Source of the DNA: Rhizohabitans arisaemae
GTDB lineage: Bacteria > Actinomycetota > Actinomycetes > Streptosporangiales > Streptosporangiaceae
Assembly (NCBI RefSeq): GCF_025996515.1
Contig: NZ_BLRH01000014.1
Span: forward strand, 186,001 to 250,000
Length of the DNA stretch: 64,000 nt
Direction of reading: 5' to 3'
In this document: positions 56,060-64,000 of the stretch, in pieces
Layout: each line of letters begins with the position of its first letter
Numbering within the stretch: the first letter of the stretch is position 1
Notes under the pieces: model-generated
Database searches by the model: none
Told to the model about the DNA's origin: nothing
Seen by the model: the letters and a program-made list of their open reading frames with translations, nothing else
Made by a program: the position numbers and the translations under genes

Positions 56060-56617
56060 GGAGTCTCCTTAGCTGGGAAAACGCGCGAATGCGCACCCCT
56101 CAAACAGACCCGGGCGGGCGGGACCCAGTCGGACCCGTCACCGGTAACCTCGAGTTGCGCGAGGGGGCGAGGCGACGGCGGACCAGCGTAGCGGAGGGTA
56201 GATCAGGGCGGCTATGCCGAGTGTCAAATAAATCCGACTATCCCGTAAAAATCTGGATATCTCGGTATGCGCGAGGAAGTCGAATTCTTACATGGTTTGA
56301 TCACCGGCTGTCACGGCTTCTTGTGCATGCCAGGGGCAGGGATATGCCCGTTCTGGCAATGTTTGGGTGGTTTGTCCAGATTTCTGGATGTGGGGCGACA
56401 AGGGGTGACCGTTAATACGGCATCCGAGTCCACCCTTACGGCCTTCAGGCTCTATGCTGCGAGGATCGCATGCGGCCAGACCATCCGATTCCGGTTCATA
56501 ATGCCAAAAGCGTCCTGATGGTTGTCCGTTCGTTATGAAGTAGTGCAAGTGATTGTGGTGGCAATTAGGGATGTTTGGGTCCTGTGGGCTATTGGCCTAT
56601 CTCATCCGGCTATGCTC
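56060..56617. other. Gene-free interval upstream of the ABC operon and third conservon
   Basis: No gene is seen. The sequence is less GC-rich than its surroundings in places. TGGTTTGTCCAGATTTCT near 56368 resembles TGGTCTGTCCAGAATTA at 36752; the meaning is unknown. Confidence 0.4.
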
Positions 56618-56709
56618 CAATAACCCTCGCCCAATGGATTGCGATGGCGGGCCACGCCACACCAAGACGTGATCGCCCTGCACAAGACCGTCCGGTGAGA
56701 GGTTGCGGA
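56618..56709 (+). promoter_or_regulatory. Shared leader element of the third conservon
   Basis: CAATAACCCTCGCCC (56618-56632) and GTCCGGTGAGAGGTTGCGGA (56690-56709) repeat elements upstream of the second (both) and first (the latter) cvnA genes. They lie 83 and 6 bp before the GTG start. Confidence 0.55.
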
Positions 56710-56714
56710 GACCA

Positions 56715-59700
56715 GTGGGGACAGGACCAATCCAGCAGAGCGGTCGTAAGTCAGGCACCGCTGCGGCGACGCCTTCAGGTGGGACCAAGAAGACGAAGAA
56801 CCCGAGGCGTGGCGGAGAGCCGGCCAAGGGAGGGCGGCTGGCCCTGCAGAACTGGCGCGTGCGCTCGCGCCTGGTGGCGCTCATCCTGATCCCGACCATC
56901 GCGGGTGTCTTCCTGGGTGGGCTCCGGGTCGTCGCCTCCATCAACGTGGCCGCGGACTACCGGCTGGTCCGGCAGAACGCCGAGTTCGTCGGAATCCTGG
57001 GTGAGCTGACCCAGGCCCTCGCCATGGAGCGGGACATCTCCGTCCTCTTCGTGGCCCAGGGCCGCCAGGGTGACACGCTGAACGAGGTCAAGGAGCAGCA
57101 GCGCCGCGTCGACAAGGTCGCGACGGAGGTGCGGGCCGTCGCCGCCGAGATCGTGAACGTCCCCGGGCAGGTCGACCGGCAGGAGATCCAGCAGGTCATC
57201 AACCGGATCGGCTCGCTCACCACCCTCCGGCGCGCGGTTCTTGAGACGCGGTTGCTGGTCGGGGACGCCGCCCAGGCGTACTCCCGGACGATCGACGACT
57301 TCCACTCGCTCAACGACAACATCAGCGGCGCGGTGGACGAGGAACTCATCGCCAGCGTGAGCGCGCTCGCCTTCCTCGCCCGGGCGAAGGAGCAGGCCTC
57401 GCGGGAGCGGGCGCTCCTCGCCGCCGCCCTGCACGCCGGGGCGTTCGACCGAACCGGCTACGCCCAGTTCCAGGCCGCGCGGGCGCAGGTCGCCACCGAG
57501 CTCGCCTCCTTCCGGGTCGAGGCGTCCATCGAGCAGCGTCAGTTCTTCGACGACACCCTCGCGGGTGACGACACCGACCGCGCCGCGTTCATGTCCTCCC
57601 GGGCGATCATCCTGGCGGAGCAGGGGCTGAACCTCCGGGGTGTCGTCCCCGCCGGCACGATCGCCTCCAACGACTGGTTCCGGGCGAGCACCGAGTCGAT
57701 CAACCGGATGCGCAACGTCGAGAAGGTGATCGCCGACGAGATCATCTCGCGCAGCCGCACCCTGCAGGAGGACGAGCAGGCCAACGCGCTCGTCGTCGTG
57801 GGACTGGTCGTGGTCCTGCTCGTCGCGGTGCTCGCCGTCACCACGCTCGTCGCCCGGTCGCTGGTACGGCCGCTGCGGCGGCTCCGTACCGAGGCTCTGG
57901 AGATCGCCTCCAACCGGTTGCCCTCGGTGGTCAGCACCCTGCGTGAGTCGGGCGACACCGGGGTGGCGACCGAGATCCGCCCGATCGGTGTGGAGTCGTC
58001 CGACGAGATCGGTGAAGTCGCCCGGGCCTTCGACGAGGTCCACCGCGAGGCGATCCGGCTCGCCGGGGACGAGGCCAAGCTGCGGAGCAACATCAACGCG
58101 ATGTTCGTCAACCTCTCGCGGCGCACCCAGACGCTGGTGGAGCGGCAGATCTCCCTGATCGACGGCCTCGAACAGGGCGAGCAGGACGGCGCCCGGCTGG
58201 CCAACCTGTTCTCGCTCGACCACCTCGCCACCCGTATGCGGCGAAACAGTGAGAACCTGCTCGTTCTCGCGGGTCAGGAGCCCGCACGGCGGTGGAGCCA
58301 GCCGGTTCCCGTCGTGGACGTCGTCCGCGCCGCCCTCTCCGAGGTGGAGAACTACGACCGGGTCAACCTCCAGGTCCAGTCCGGCATCGCGGTCGCCGGT
58401 CAGGCGGTCAACGACGTCGTCCACCTCATCGCCGAGCTGGTGGAGAACGCGATCTCGTTCTCCCCCCGCGACACCCGCGTCGTGGTCTCCAGCAACAGGA
58501 TCGACGGTGGCGGGCTGATGCTCGGCATCAGCGACGCCGGTATCGGAATGACCGCCGAGGAACTCGCGCACACCAACGAGCGGCTGGCCACCCCACCCGT
58601 GGTGGACGTCTCGGTATCCCGCCGGATGGGCCTGTTCGTGGTCGGCCGGCTGGCCGCCAGGCACGGCATCCGGGTGCAGCTCCGCCACCAGGACGTCGGC
58701 GGTCTCACCGCCATGGTGCTCCTGCCGGAGGGCCTCGTCGCGCACGCGGGTTCCCCCGCTCCCGGCGGATTCGGGGCCGGCCCGTCCGCGCCGCTGGTGG
58801 GAGCAGGTGCCGGATCGGCCTCCTCGTACGGCGGGCAGCCGCTCGGCAGCCCCACCCTGTTCGCCGGCAACACGTCCCCGCCGGCGCAGCCGACGCCCGC
58901 CTGGCCGACTCCGCCGGCCCCGCAGCCCGCCCAGAGCGGCTGGTCCGCGGGAAGCCCGAGCGGCGGGTCGGGCTGGTCGTCGCCGCCTTCGGCCACCGAT
59001 CGCCCTTCGGGGGGGCATTCGTTCTTCGACCAGCCTTCGGGTGCCCATTCCTTCACGGACCGCCCTTCAGGTGCCCATTCGTTCACAGATCGCCCTTCGG
59101 GCAGCCACTCGTTCACGGATCGTCCGTCAAGCGGCAGTCTGTTCGCCGACCGCTCCTCCGGGGACAGCCTGTTCTCCGACCGTCCTTCAGGCGCCCACTC
59201 GTTCGGCGGTCCCTCCGGTCAGCAGGACGTCATCAACACCGGCCCGCTCCCCGTCGTCCGCTCCTCTCCGATGGATCAGGCCGAGGAGTTTCTTCCGATC
59301 TTCGCCGCGGTCGAGTCGGACTGGTTCCGGCGGGCCGACCGGCGTGACGGAACCAAGCCCGCCGAGCAGGAGCCGCGGAAGGAGCCGGTCCGGCCGGTGG
59401 TCGAGGACGCTGCGAGCGTCGGCCGGGACACCGGTGGCTGGCGTTCGTCGCCGACCGACGTGGGCTGGCAGGCGGCTCAGGCGGCTCAGGAGCCGACCCT
59501 TGGCGGTACCACGTCCGCGGGGCTGCCCAAGCGGGTGCCGCGGGCGAACCTGGTCCCCGGCACGGCCGACCTGTCCGGTGGTTCCCCGGTCCCCCTGCCC
59601 CAGCCCGTCCTGTCGCCGGAGCGGGTTCGTAATCGTCTGTCGAGCTTCCAGCAGGGAGTCCGGCAGGGTCGTGCGGCGGTCCGTGGCGGGCCGCACGAGG

Positions 59701-59729
59701 AAGACGCCCCTCACGGGGATCAGAGTTAG
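56715..59729 (+). CDS. cvnA: Conservon sensor kinase CvnA (third locus)
   Basis: 1004 aa, the longest of the three. TM1 near 50-75 (LVALILIPTIAGVFLGGLRV), sensor region, TM2 (ALVVVGLVVVLLVAVLAVTT), HAMP-like SLVRPLRRLRTEALEIASNRL, then LDHLATRMRRNSENLLVLAG, N-box ELVENAISFS, G-box SDAGIGMTAEEL. Seven tandem 10-residue repeats (DRPSGAHSFT-like, 58998-59207) precede EEFLPIFAAVESDWF and LPKRVPRANLVPG. GTG at 56715 (TTG at 56703 would place the leader element in the gene). Confidence 0.9.
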   Translation: MGTGPIQQSGRKSGTAAATPSGGTKKTKNPRRGGEPAKGGRLALQNWRVRSRLVALILIPTIAGVFLGGLRVVASINVAADYRLVRQNAEFVGILGELTQALAMERDISVLFVAQGRQGDTLNEVKEQQRRVDKVATEVRAVAAEIVNVPGQVDRQEIQQVINRIGSLTTLRRAVLETRLLVGDAAQAYSRTIDDFHSLNDNISGAVDEELIASVSALAFLARAKEQASRERALLAAALHAGAFDRTGYAQFQAARAQVATELASFRVEASIEQRQFFDDTLAGDDTDRAAFMSSRAIILAEQGLNLRGVVPAGTIASNDWFRASTESINRMRNVEKVIADEIISRSRTLQEDEQANALVVVGLVVVLLVAVLAVTTLVARSLVRPLRRLRTEALEIASNRLPSVVSTLRESGDTGVATEIRPIGVESSDEIGEVARAFDEVHREAIRLAGDEAKLRSNINAMFVNLSRRTQTLVERQISLIDGLEQGEQDGARLANLFSLDHLATRMRRNSENLLVLAGQEPARRWSQPVPVVDVVRAALSEVENYDRVNLQVQSGIAVAGQAVNDVVHLIAELVENAISFSPRDTRVVVSSNRIDGGGLMLGISDAGIGMTAEELAHTNERLATPPVVDVSVSRRMGLFVVGRLAARHGIRVQLRHQDVGGLTAMVLLPEGLVAHAGSPAPGGFGAGPSAPLVGAGAGSASSYGGQPLGSPTLFAGNTSPPAQPTPAWPTPPAPQPAQSGWSAGSPSGGSGWSSPPSATDRPSGGHSFFDQPSGAHSFTDRPSGAHSFTDRPSGSHSFTDRPSSGSLFADRSSGDSLFSDRPSGAHSFGGPSGQQDVINTGPLPVVRSSPMDQAEEFLPIFAAVESDWFRRADRRDGTKPAEQEPRKEPVRPVVEDAASVGRDTGGWRSSPTDVGWQAAQAAQEPTLGGTTSAGLPKRVPRANLVPGTADLSGGSPVPLPQPVLSPERVRNRLSSFQQGVRQGRAAVRGGPHEEDAPHGDQS

Positions 59730-59739
59730 GGAGGCTTGA

Positions 59740-60162
59740 GTGCGGGAGTTGAGCCAGGGCGCTCGCGGCGTGAACTGGTTAATCACCGATTTTGTCACCA
59801 ATGTGCCAGGAGTGGCGCACACGGTGGTTGTCTCCTCGGATGGGCTTCCTCTTGCTTTCTCTGAGGGTTTTCCGAAGGATCGAGCTGACCAACTGGCGGC
59901 GGTCGCCGCCGGGTTGATCAGTTTGACGCAGGGAGCTTCGCGAGTCTTCGAAGGCGGTGCGGTGACGCAGACCGTGGTGGAGATGGAACGAGGCCTTCTG
60001 CTGATCATGTCGGTGAGTGACGGGTCCTGTCTTGCGGTGCTCGCGTCGGCGGATTGTGATATGGGCCTGGTGGCCTATCAGATGACGCTGCTGGTGGAGC
60101 GTGCGGGACAGGTCTTGACGCCTGCGGTGCGGGCTGAATTACAGGCATCGCATCCCCGGTGA
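59740..60162 (+). CDS. cvnB: Conservon Roadblock/LC7 protein CvnB (third locus)
   Basis: 140 aa. NWLITDFVTNVPGVAHTVVV, SSDGLPLAFSEGFPKDRADQ and LIMSVSDGSCLAVLAS match the second-locus CvnB closely. GTG at 59740, after GGGAGGCTTGA. It regulates CvnD as a Roadblock-type GAP or scaffold by analogy to MglB. Confidence 0.95.
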   Translation: MRELSQGARGVNWLITDFVTNVPGVAHTVVVSSDGLPLAFSEGFPKDRADQLAAVAAGLISLTQGASRVFEGGAVTQTVVEMERGLLLIMSVSDGSCLAVLASADCDMGLVAYQMTLLVERAGQVLTPAVRAELQASHPR

Positions 60163-60176
60163 TGAAGGAGGACACC

Positions 60177-60635
60177 GTGGCAGGCCGCGGCTGGAGTGAG
60201 GGAGACCCGCTGGGCGGGTCTTCCTATACCCCTAATCCGGTGGGGTTCGGGGACGACCCTCGACAATTTGGTGCTGGGCACGGCCCGGAGTCACCGGAAC
60301 CCAGCTCCTTGGTCCGGCCCTACGCCGTGACCGGAGGGCGTACCCAACCCCGGCGCGAGTTGGCGATGGAGGCGCTCGTCTCCTCGGCGACCGTGGTGAA
60401 CCGGGACTTCTCTACCCTCATCCCCGAGTATCAGGCGATCAGTACGCTGTGTCGGCAGGTCCGATCGGTTGCCGAGATCTCCGCTCTGCTCCGTATGCCG
60501 CTGGGCGTCACCCGCGTGCTCGTCGGCGACATGGCTGACGAAGGCCTGGTGCAGTTGCATCAGCCGCAACTTGATGAGGGTCAGCCAGATATGAACCTGC
60601 TGGAAAGGGTGCTCAGTGGACTACGCAGGCTCTAA
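60177..60635 (+). CDS. cvnC: Conservon protein CvnC (DUF742), third locus
   Basis: 152 aa. SLVRPYAVTGGRTQPRRELA, LIPEYQAISTLCRQVRSVAE, PLGVTRVLVGDMADEGLV, ending LERVLSGLRRL. GTG at 60177 follows AAGGAGG with 5-nt spacing; ATG at 60162 is an alternative. It overlaps cvnD by 20 bp, exactly as in the second locus. Confidence 0.94.
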   Translation: MAGRGWSEGDPLGGSSYTPNPVGFGDDPRQFGAGHGPESPEPSSLVRPYAVTGGRTQPRRELAMEALVSSATVVNRDFSTLIPEYQAISTLCRQVRSVAEISALLRMPLGVTRVLVGDMADEGLVQLHQPQLDEGQPDMNLLERVLSGLRRL

Positions 60636-61215
60636 CTCGCCCGGGCGATACACCCCGGGTAACCCGCTGACTTCGACGAAGATAGTGGTCGCGGGTGGGT
60701 TCGGCGTGGGGAAGACGACGTTTGTCGGGGCGGTTTCGGAGATTCTGCCGTTGACGACCGAGGCGGTGATGACCGAGGCGTCGGCGGGGGTGGACGATCT
60801 GGCGTTGACGCCGTCGAAGACGACGACGACGGTGGCGATGGACTTCGGGCGGGTGTCCTTGGATCAGGATCTGATCCTGTACCTGTTCGGGACGCCGGGT
60901 CAGCATCGGTTCTGGTTCATGTGGGACGACTTGGTGCGGGGTGCGATCGGGGCCGTGGTGCTGGTGGACACGCGGCGGCTTGCGGACAGTTTCCCGGCGG
61001 TGGACTACTTCGAGGAGGCGCGGCTTCCGTTCGTGGTGGGTGTGAACGGGTTCGGCGGGTCGTTTCCGCACAGTGAGGCGGAGATTCGTGAGGCGTTGAC
61101 GTTGTCGCACGGTGTTCCGGTGGTGCAGTGCGACGCGCGGTCGCGGGAGTCGGTGAAGACGACGTTGATCGCGTTGGTGGAGCACGCGCTCACCGTCCGC
61201 TCGTCGTCGCGGTAG
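60616..61215 (+). CDS. cvnD: Conservon GTPase CvnD (third locus)
   Basis: A 199-aa GTPase. P-loop AGGFGVGKTTFVG (Lys33), G3 LFGTPGQHRFWFMW, NKxD replaced by VGVNGFGG. DNA 60668-61205 is identical to 52102-52639 of the second locus; the N-terminal 17 residues and the last 2-3 residues differ. GTG at 60616. It ends 142 bp before ffh. Confidence 0.95.
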   Translation: MDYAGSNSPGRYTPGNPLTSTKIVVAGGFGVGKTTFVGAVSEILPLTTEAVMTEASAGVDDLALTPSKTTTTVAMDFGRVSLDQDLILYLFGTPGQHRFWFMWDDLVRGAIGAVVLVDTRRLADSFPAVDYFEEARLPFVVGVNGFGGSFPHSEAEIREALTLSHGVPVVQCDARSRESVKTTLIALVEHALTVRSSSR

Positions 61216-61357
61216 GGCAGCCGGAAACCCTGGAGGAGCGGCCCGGCCGATCACCGTCGTCCTCGGTCTGAGCGCGCGGGCCGACCGGGACCGGATAGGC
61301 TGAGAGGTCAATTGTGCTTATGCCGCCCCAGATGACGAGCAGAGACTGGCCAACCAC

Positions 61358-62911
61358 GTGTTCGAGACACTTTCCGACCGTCTGACATCGGTCTTCTCCT
61401 CACTCCGCAGCAAGGGTCGGCTCTCCGAGGCCGACATCGACGCGACCTGCCGCGAGATCCGAATCGCCTTGCTCGAGGCCGACGTCGCGCTGCCTGTGGT
61501 GAAGGAATTCGTCGCCCAGGTCAAGGAGCGGGCGCGCGGCGCCGAGGTCTCCCAGGCGCTCAACCCCGCGCAGCAGGTCGTGCAGATCGTGAACGACGAG
61601 CTGATCGCCATCTTGGGTGGCGAGACGCGCAGGCTGCGATACGCGAAGACCCCCCCTTCGGTTTTCATGCTGGCGGGCCTGCAGGGCTCGGGGAAGACCA
61701 CCCTGGCGGGAAAGCTCGCCCGCTGGCTCCGCGAGCAGGGCCACACGCCGCTGCTCGTCGCCTGTGACCTCCAGCGTCCCAACGCGGTCCAGCAGCTGTC
61801 CGTGCTGGCCGAGCGCGCCGGCGTCGGGATCTACGCCCCCGAGCCCGGCAACGGCACCGGAGACCCCGTCGCGGTCGCCAGGCAGTCGATCGACCACGCC
61901 CGGCGGCAGCAGCACGACATCGTGATCATTGACACCGCCGGCCGTCTCGGCATCGACGTCGAGATGATGCGCCAGGCGGCGGACATCCGGGACGCCGTCG
62001 ACCCCGACGAGATCCTCTTCGTGGTCGACGCCATGATCGGCCAGGACGCCGTCACCACGGCGCAGGCGTTCCTGGACGGCGTCGGGTTCGACGGGGTGGT
62101 CCTGACCAAGCTCGACGGCGACGCCCGCGGCGGCGCCGCGCTCTCGGTCCGGCACATCACCGGGCGTCCCATCGTCTTCGCCTCCACGGGCGAGAAGCTC
62201 GACGACTTCGACGCCTTCCACCCGGACCGGATGGCCTCGCGCATCCTCGACATGGGTGACGTCCTCACCCTGATCGAGCAGGCGCAGCGGACCTTCGACG
62301 AGCAGGAAGCCGCCAAGATGGCGGGCAAGCTCGCGTCCGGGGAGGGCTTCACCCTCGACGACTTCCTCGAGCAGATGATGATGGTCCGGAAGATGGGGCC
62401 GATCAGCAACCTGCTCGGGATGCTCCCCGGCATGGGGCAGATGCGTGATCAGCTGAACCAGGTCGACGACCGCGACCTCGACCGGGTGGCCGCGATCATC
62501 CGCTCCATGACCCCCGGCGAACGGCAGAACCCGAAGATCATCAACGGGTCGCGCCGCGCCCGTATCGCCAACGGTTCCGGCGTGAGCGTGACCGAGGTGA
62601 ACAGCCTCGTCACCCGCTTCTTCGACGCGCAGAAGATGATGAAGCAGATGGCCGGCGGAATGGGCATCCCCGGCATGCCGGGCTTCCGCCGCAAGCAGCA
62701 GAAGACGGCGAAGAAGGCCAAGGGCAAGCGGGTCAGCGGGGACCCCCGCAAGGCCGCGGCGGGACGCCCCGCCCTGGACCCGGCGCCCGCGCCCCAGGCT
62801 CCTTCCCCGGGTATGGGGGGATTGGGGGCGATTCCCGGGCAGCTTCCCCCCGGGCTCAAGCTCCCGCCGGGATTCGACCCCGCCAAGCTCAATCTGCCGA
62901 AGAAGAAGTAG
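61358..62911 (+). CDS. ffh: Signal recognition particle GTPase Ffh
   Basis: 517 aa. N domain, then G domain with GLQGSGKTTLAGKLA (G1), DLQRPNAVQQL (G2), IIDTAGRLGID (G3), TKLDGDARGG (G4). The M domain (about 300-430) is Met-rich and carries QKMMKQMAGGMG, then a basic/Pro-rich tail ending in LPKKK. GTG at 61358. It partners with FtsY. Terminal genes rpsP-khpA-rimM follow. Confidence 0.97.
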   Translation: MFETLSDRLTSVFSSLRSKGRLSEADIDATCREIRIALLEADVALPVVKEFVAQVKERARGAEVSQALNPAQQVVQIVNDELIAILGGETRRLRYAKTPPSVFMLAGLQGSGKTTLAGKLARWLREQGHTPLLVACDLQRPNAVQQLSVLAERAGVGIYAPEPGNGTGDPVAVARQSIDHARRQQHDIVIIDTAGRLGIDVEMMRQAADIRDAVDPDEILFVVDAMIGQDAVTTAQAFLDGVGFDGVVLTKLDGDARGGAALSVRHITGRPIVFASTGEKLDDFDAFHPDRMASRILDMGDVLTLIEQAQRTFDEQEAAKMAGKLASGEGFTLDDFLEQMMMVRKMGPISNLLGMLPGMGQMRDQLNQVDDRDLDRVAAIIRSMTPGERQNPKIINGSRRARIANGSGVSVTEVNSLVTRFFDAQKMMKQMAGGMGIPGMPGFRRKQQKTAKKAKGKRVSGDPRKAAAGRPALDPAPAPQAPSPGMGGLGAIPGQLPPGLKLPPGFDPAKLNLPKKK

Positions 62912-62939
62912 CCCCCTGGGCTCGCCGGTTGATTGGGTC

Positions 62940-62993
62940 ACCTGGGCGATCGTCTGGCACAATAAGACGTTGGAGCATCGTGATCGCCCGGGT
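62940..62993. promoter_or_regulatory. Inverted repeat around the rpsP promoter region
   Basis: ACCTGGGCGATC (62940-62951) and GATCGCCCGGGT (62982-62993) flank a 30-nt AT-richer segment GGCACAATAAGACG that may hold a -10 (CACAAT). Placement 110-160 bp upstream of rpsP suggests promoter or operator function. Confidence 0.3.
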
Positions 62994-63104
62994 GCCCTCT
63001 CAAACTCCGGGGAATTGCGTCTGTCCCTCGGACGGTCTCCGTCGAATCCCCACTCGATGTGATGCCGTTCACCCACGTTTCAGATCCAGGAGTTGACCAC
63101 ACCC

Positions 63105-63599
63105 GTGGCTGTCAAGATCAAGCTCAAGCGGTTGGGAAAGATTCGCAACCCGCAGTACCGCATCGTCGTCGCGGACGCCCGCACCAAGCGGGACGGCCGT
63201 GCGATCGAGGAGATCGGTAAGTACCACCCCAAGGAGCACCCCTCCTACATCGAGGTCGACTCCGAGCGCGCCCAGTACTGGCTCGGCGTGGGCGCCCAGC
63301 CCACCGAACCGGTCCTGCACATTCTCAAGCTCACCGGGGACTGGCAGAAGTTCAAGGGCGAGCCGGCTCCGGCCCCGCTGCTGACGCCCGAGCCGAAGCC
63401 GGACCGCCACGCGATCTACGAGGCCGCGGCGAAGGAGGCCCTGACCGGCGACGCCGGCGGTGCCGCGACCACGCAGCGCAAGCAGACGAAGAAGAGCCCG
63501 AAGAAGGACGAGGCCCCGGCTGAGGCCAAGGCCGCGGAGACCGAAGTGCCGGCCGCGAAGGCCGAGTCGGCTGAGGAGAAGTCGGAAGGCGAGGCCTGA
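63105..63599 (+). CDS. rpsP: Ribosomal protein bS16 with long C-terminal extension
   Basis: A 164-aa S16. [20 protein letters not shown] and [20 protein letters not shown] are the core (about 1-80). The actinobacterial extension (about 100-164) is Ala/Lys/Glu-rich. GTG at 63105 gives the standard start; AGGAG is 12 nt upstream, with TTG 63093 the alternative. khpA begins 1 nt after its stop. Confidence 0.95.
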   Translation: MAVKIKLKRLGKIRNPQYRIVVADARTKRDGRAIEEIGKYHPKEHPSYIEVDSERAQYWLGVGAQPTEPVLHILKLTGDWQKFKGEPAPAPLLTPEPKPDRHAIYEAAAKEALTGDAGGAATTQRKQTKKSPKKDEAPAEAKAAETEVPAAKAESAEEKSEGEA

Positions 63600-63600
63600 G

Positions 63601-63843
63601 ATGCTCGAAGAGGCCCTTGAACACTTGGTTAAGGGCATCGTTGAGCACCCGGGCGACGTCCGGGTTCACGCCCGGCGCATTCGCAGCGGGCGAGTGCTTG
63701 AGGTTCGGGTGCACCCCGACGACCTCGGGAAGGTCATCGGTCGCGGAGGCAGGACGGCCAAGGCGCTGCGCACCGTGGTCGGTGCGCTGGCCGGAGGCAG
63801 ATATGTCCGGGTAGACCTGCTAGACCTGACCGAGGCTCGATAG
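63601..63843 (+). CDS. khpA: KH-domain RNA-binding protein KhpA
   Basis: An 80-aa KH protein: MLEEALEHLVKGIVEHPGDV, then PDDLGKVIGRGGRTAKALRT with the GxxG loop (GRGG). It lies between rpsP and rimM, the standard place. Its dimerisation and partner KhpB are known in firmicutes. Confidence 0.95.
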   Translation: MLEEALEHLVKGIVEHPGDVRVHARRIRSGRVLEVRVHPDDLGKVIGRGGRTAKALRTVVGALAGGRYVRVDLLDLTEAR

Positions 63844-63886
63844 CCGGACAGCGAGCAGCAGGCTTCAACGCCCTGGCGTGACGGGT

Positions 63887-63915
63887 AGCCCACTCACGGT
63901 ATCGGTGAGTGGGCT
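63887..63915 (+). terminator. Hairpin between khpA and rimM
   Basis: AGCCCACTCAC (63887-63897) pairs with GTGAGTGGGCT (63905-63915), loop GGTATCG. A weak T-run (CGCTCGTTTCC) follows, so it may be an attenuator rather than a full terminator. Confidence 0.55.
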
Positions 63916-63966
63916 CGCTCGTTTCCGGCGCTCGCACGGGCGCGTCGGGGGAATTCGAGGAACGAT

Positions 63967-64000
63967 GTGAAGGGGGTCCGTGACGTGCGCCTTGTCATCG
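63967..64000 (+). CDS. rimM: 16S rRNA processing protein RimM, start only
   Basis: Only the first codons are in the window; from GTG at 63985 they read (V)RLVI, matching the RimM beginning RLVVGRIG. An in-frame GTG at 63967 is another start. Identification rests mainly on the position after khpA. Confidence 0.7.
   Translation, partial: MKGVRDVRLVI

Overview
The window is chromosomal DNA of a high-GC filamentous actinomycete. Frequent GTG/TTG starts, ndgR next to leuCD, a CofC protein of F420 synthesis, DUF3515, MDMPI and DUF418 proteins and three conservon loci all point to Actinobacteria. I infer a member of the Streptosporangiaceae or a relative; the sequence alone does not fix the genus. 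From about 8 kb to 42.7 kb, and again from 61.3 kb to the end, the gene order is the conserved actinobacterial block ndgR-leuCD-hup-cofC-plsC-gpsA-ddl-thiL-thiD-rpmB-recG-rsmD-coaD-yceD-rpmF-rnc-mutM-acyP-smc-ftsY-amtB-glnB-glnD // ffh-rpsP-khpA-rimM.

Layout. 0-1.1 kb: a DedA membrane protein and tRNA-Glu(CUC) with a strong terminator. 1.2-5.4 kb: an accessory patch with two type I-E-like CRISPR arrays in opposite orientation and no cas genes. Between them lie a DUF222/HNH protein, a transposase remnant and a GNAT acetyltransferase. 5.5-8.1 kb: an SGNH hydrolase and a large acidic protein of unknown function. 8.1-21.6 kb: leucine biosynthesis with its IclR regulator, HU, F420 and phospholipid enzymes, Ddl, ThiL/ThiD (ThiL apparently starts at AUC), and a membrane-anchored CBM2-like protein. 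21.6-29.1 kb: ribosomal proteins, RecG, RNase III and MutM, with two intergenic regions rich in structured repeats. 29.4-38 kb: Smc, a C39-like/flavoprotein/XRE/ATP-binding group, and FtsY. 38-42.7 kb: the ammonium-sensing operon amtB-glnB-glnD behind GlnR-like boxes.

42.7-61.3 kb is an 18.6 kb segment between glnD and ffh, which I recall as adjacent in Streptomyces. It holds three conservon loci: a partial cvnA-cvnC, then two complete cvnABCD operons. Between them lie a TetR/DUF418 pair and an SsuABC/TauABC-like ABC transporter. In conservons, CvnA is a membrane sensor with a histidine-kinase-like ATPase, CvnB a Roadblock protein, CvnC a DUF742 protein and CvnD a small GTPase; together they are thought to form a membrane-associated, G-protein-like switch. 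The two cvnD genes share a 538-bp block that is identical at every base I compared, while the cvnA genes are clearly diverged. This suggests gene conversion or selection for one shared GTPase output.

The most interesting unexplained signals are: (1) a cluster of large intergenic hairpins downstream of recG with different stems but the same C6-containing loop; (2) a dispersed palindromic intergenic repeat near rpmB/recG, ftsY/amtB and cvnC/tetR; (3) a switch-like nested palindrome upstream of amtB; (4) the cvnD identity and the shared cvn leader and C-terminal motifs; (5) the AUC start of thiL; and (6) clear polarity of decay in the two CRISPR arrays.
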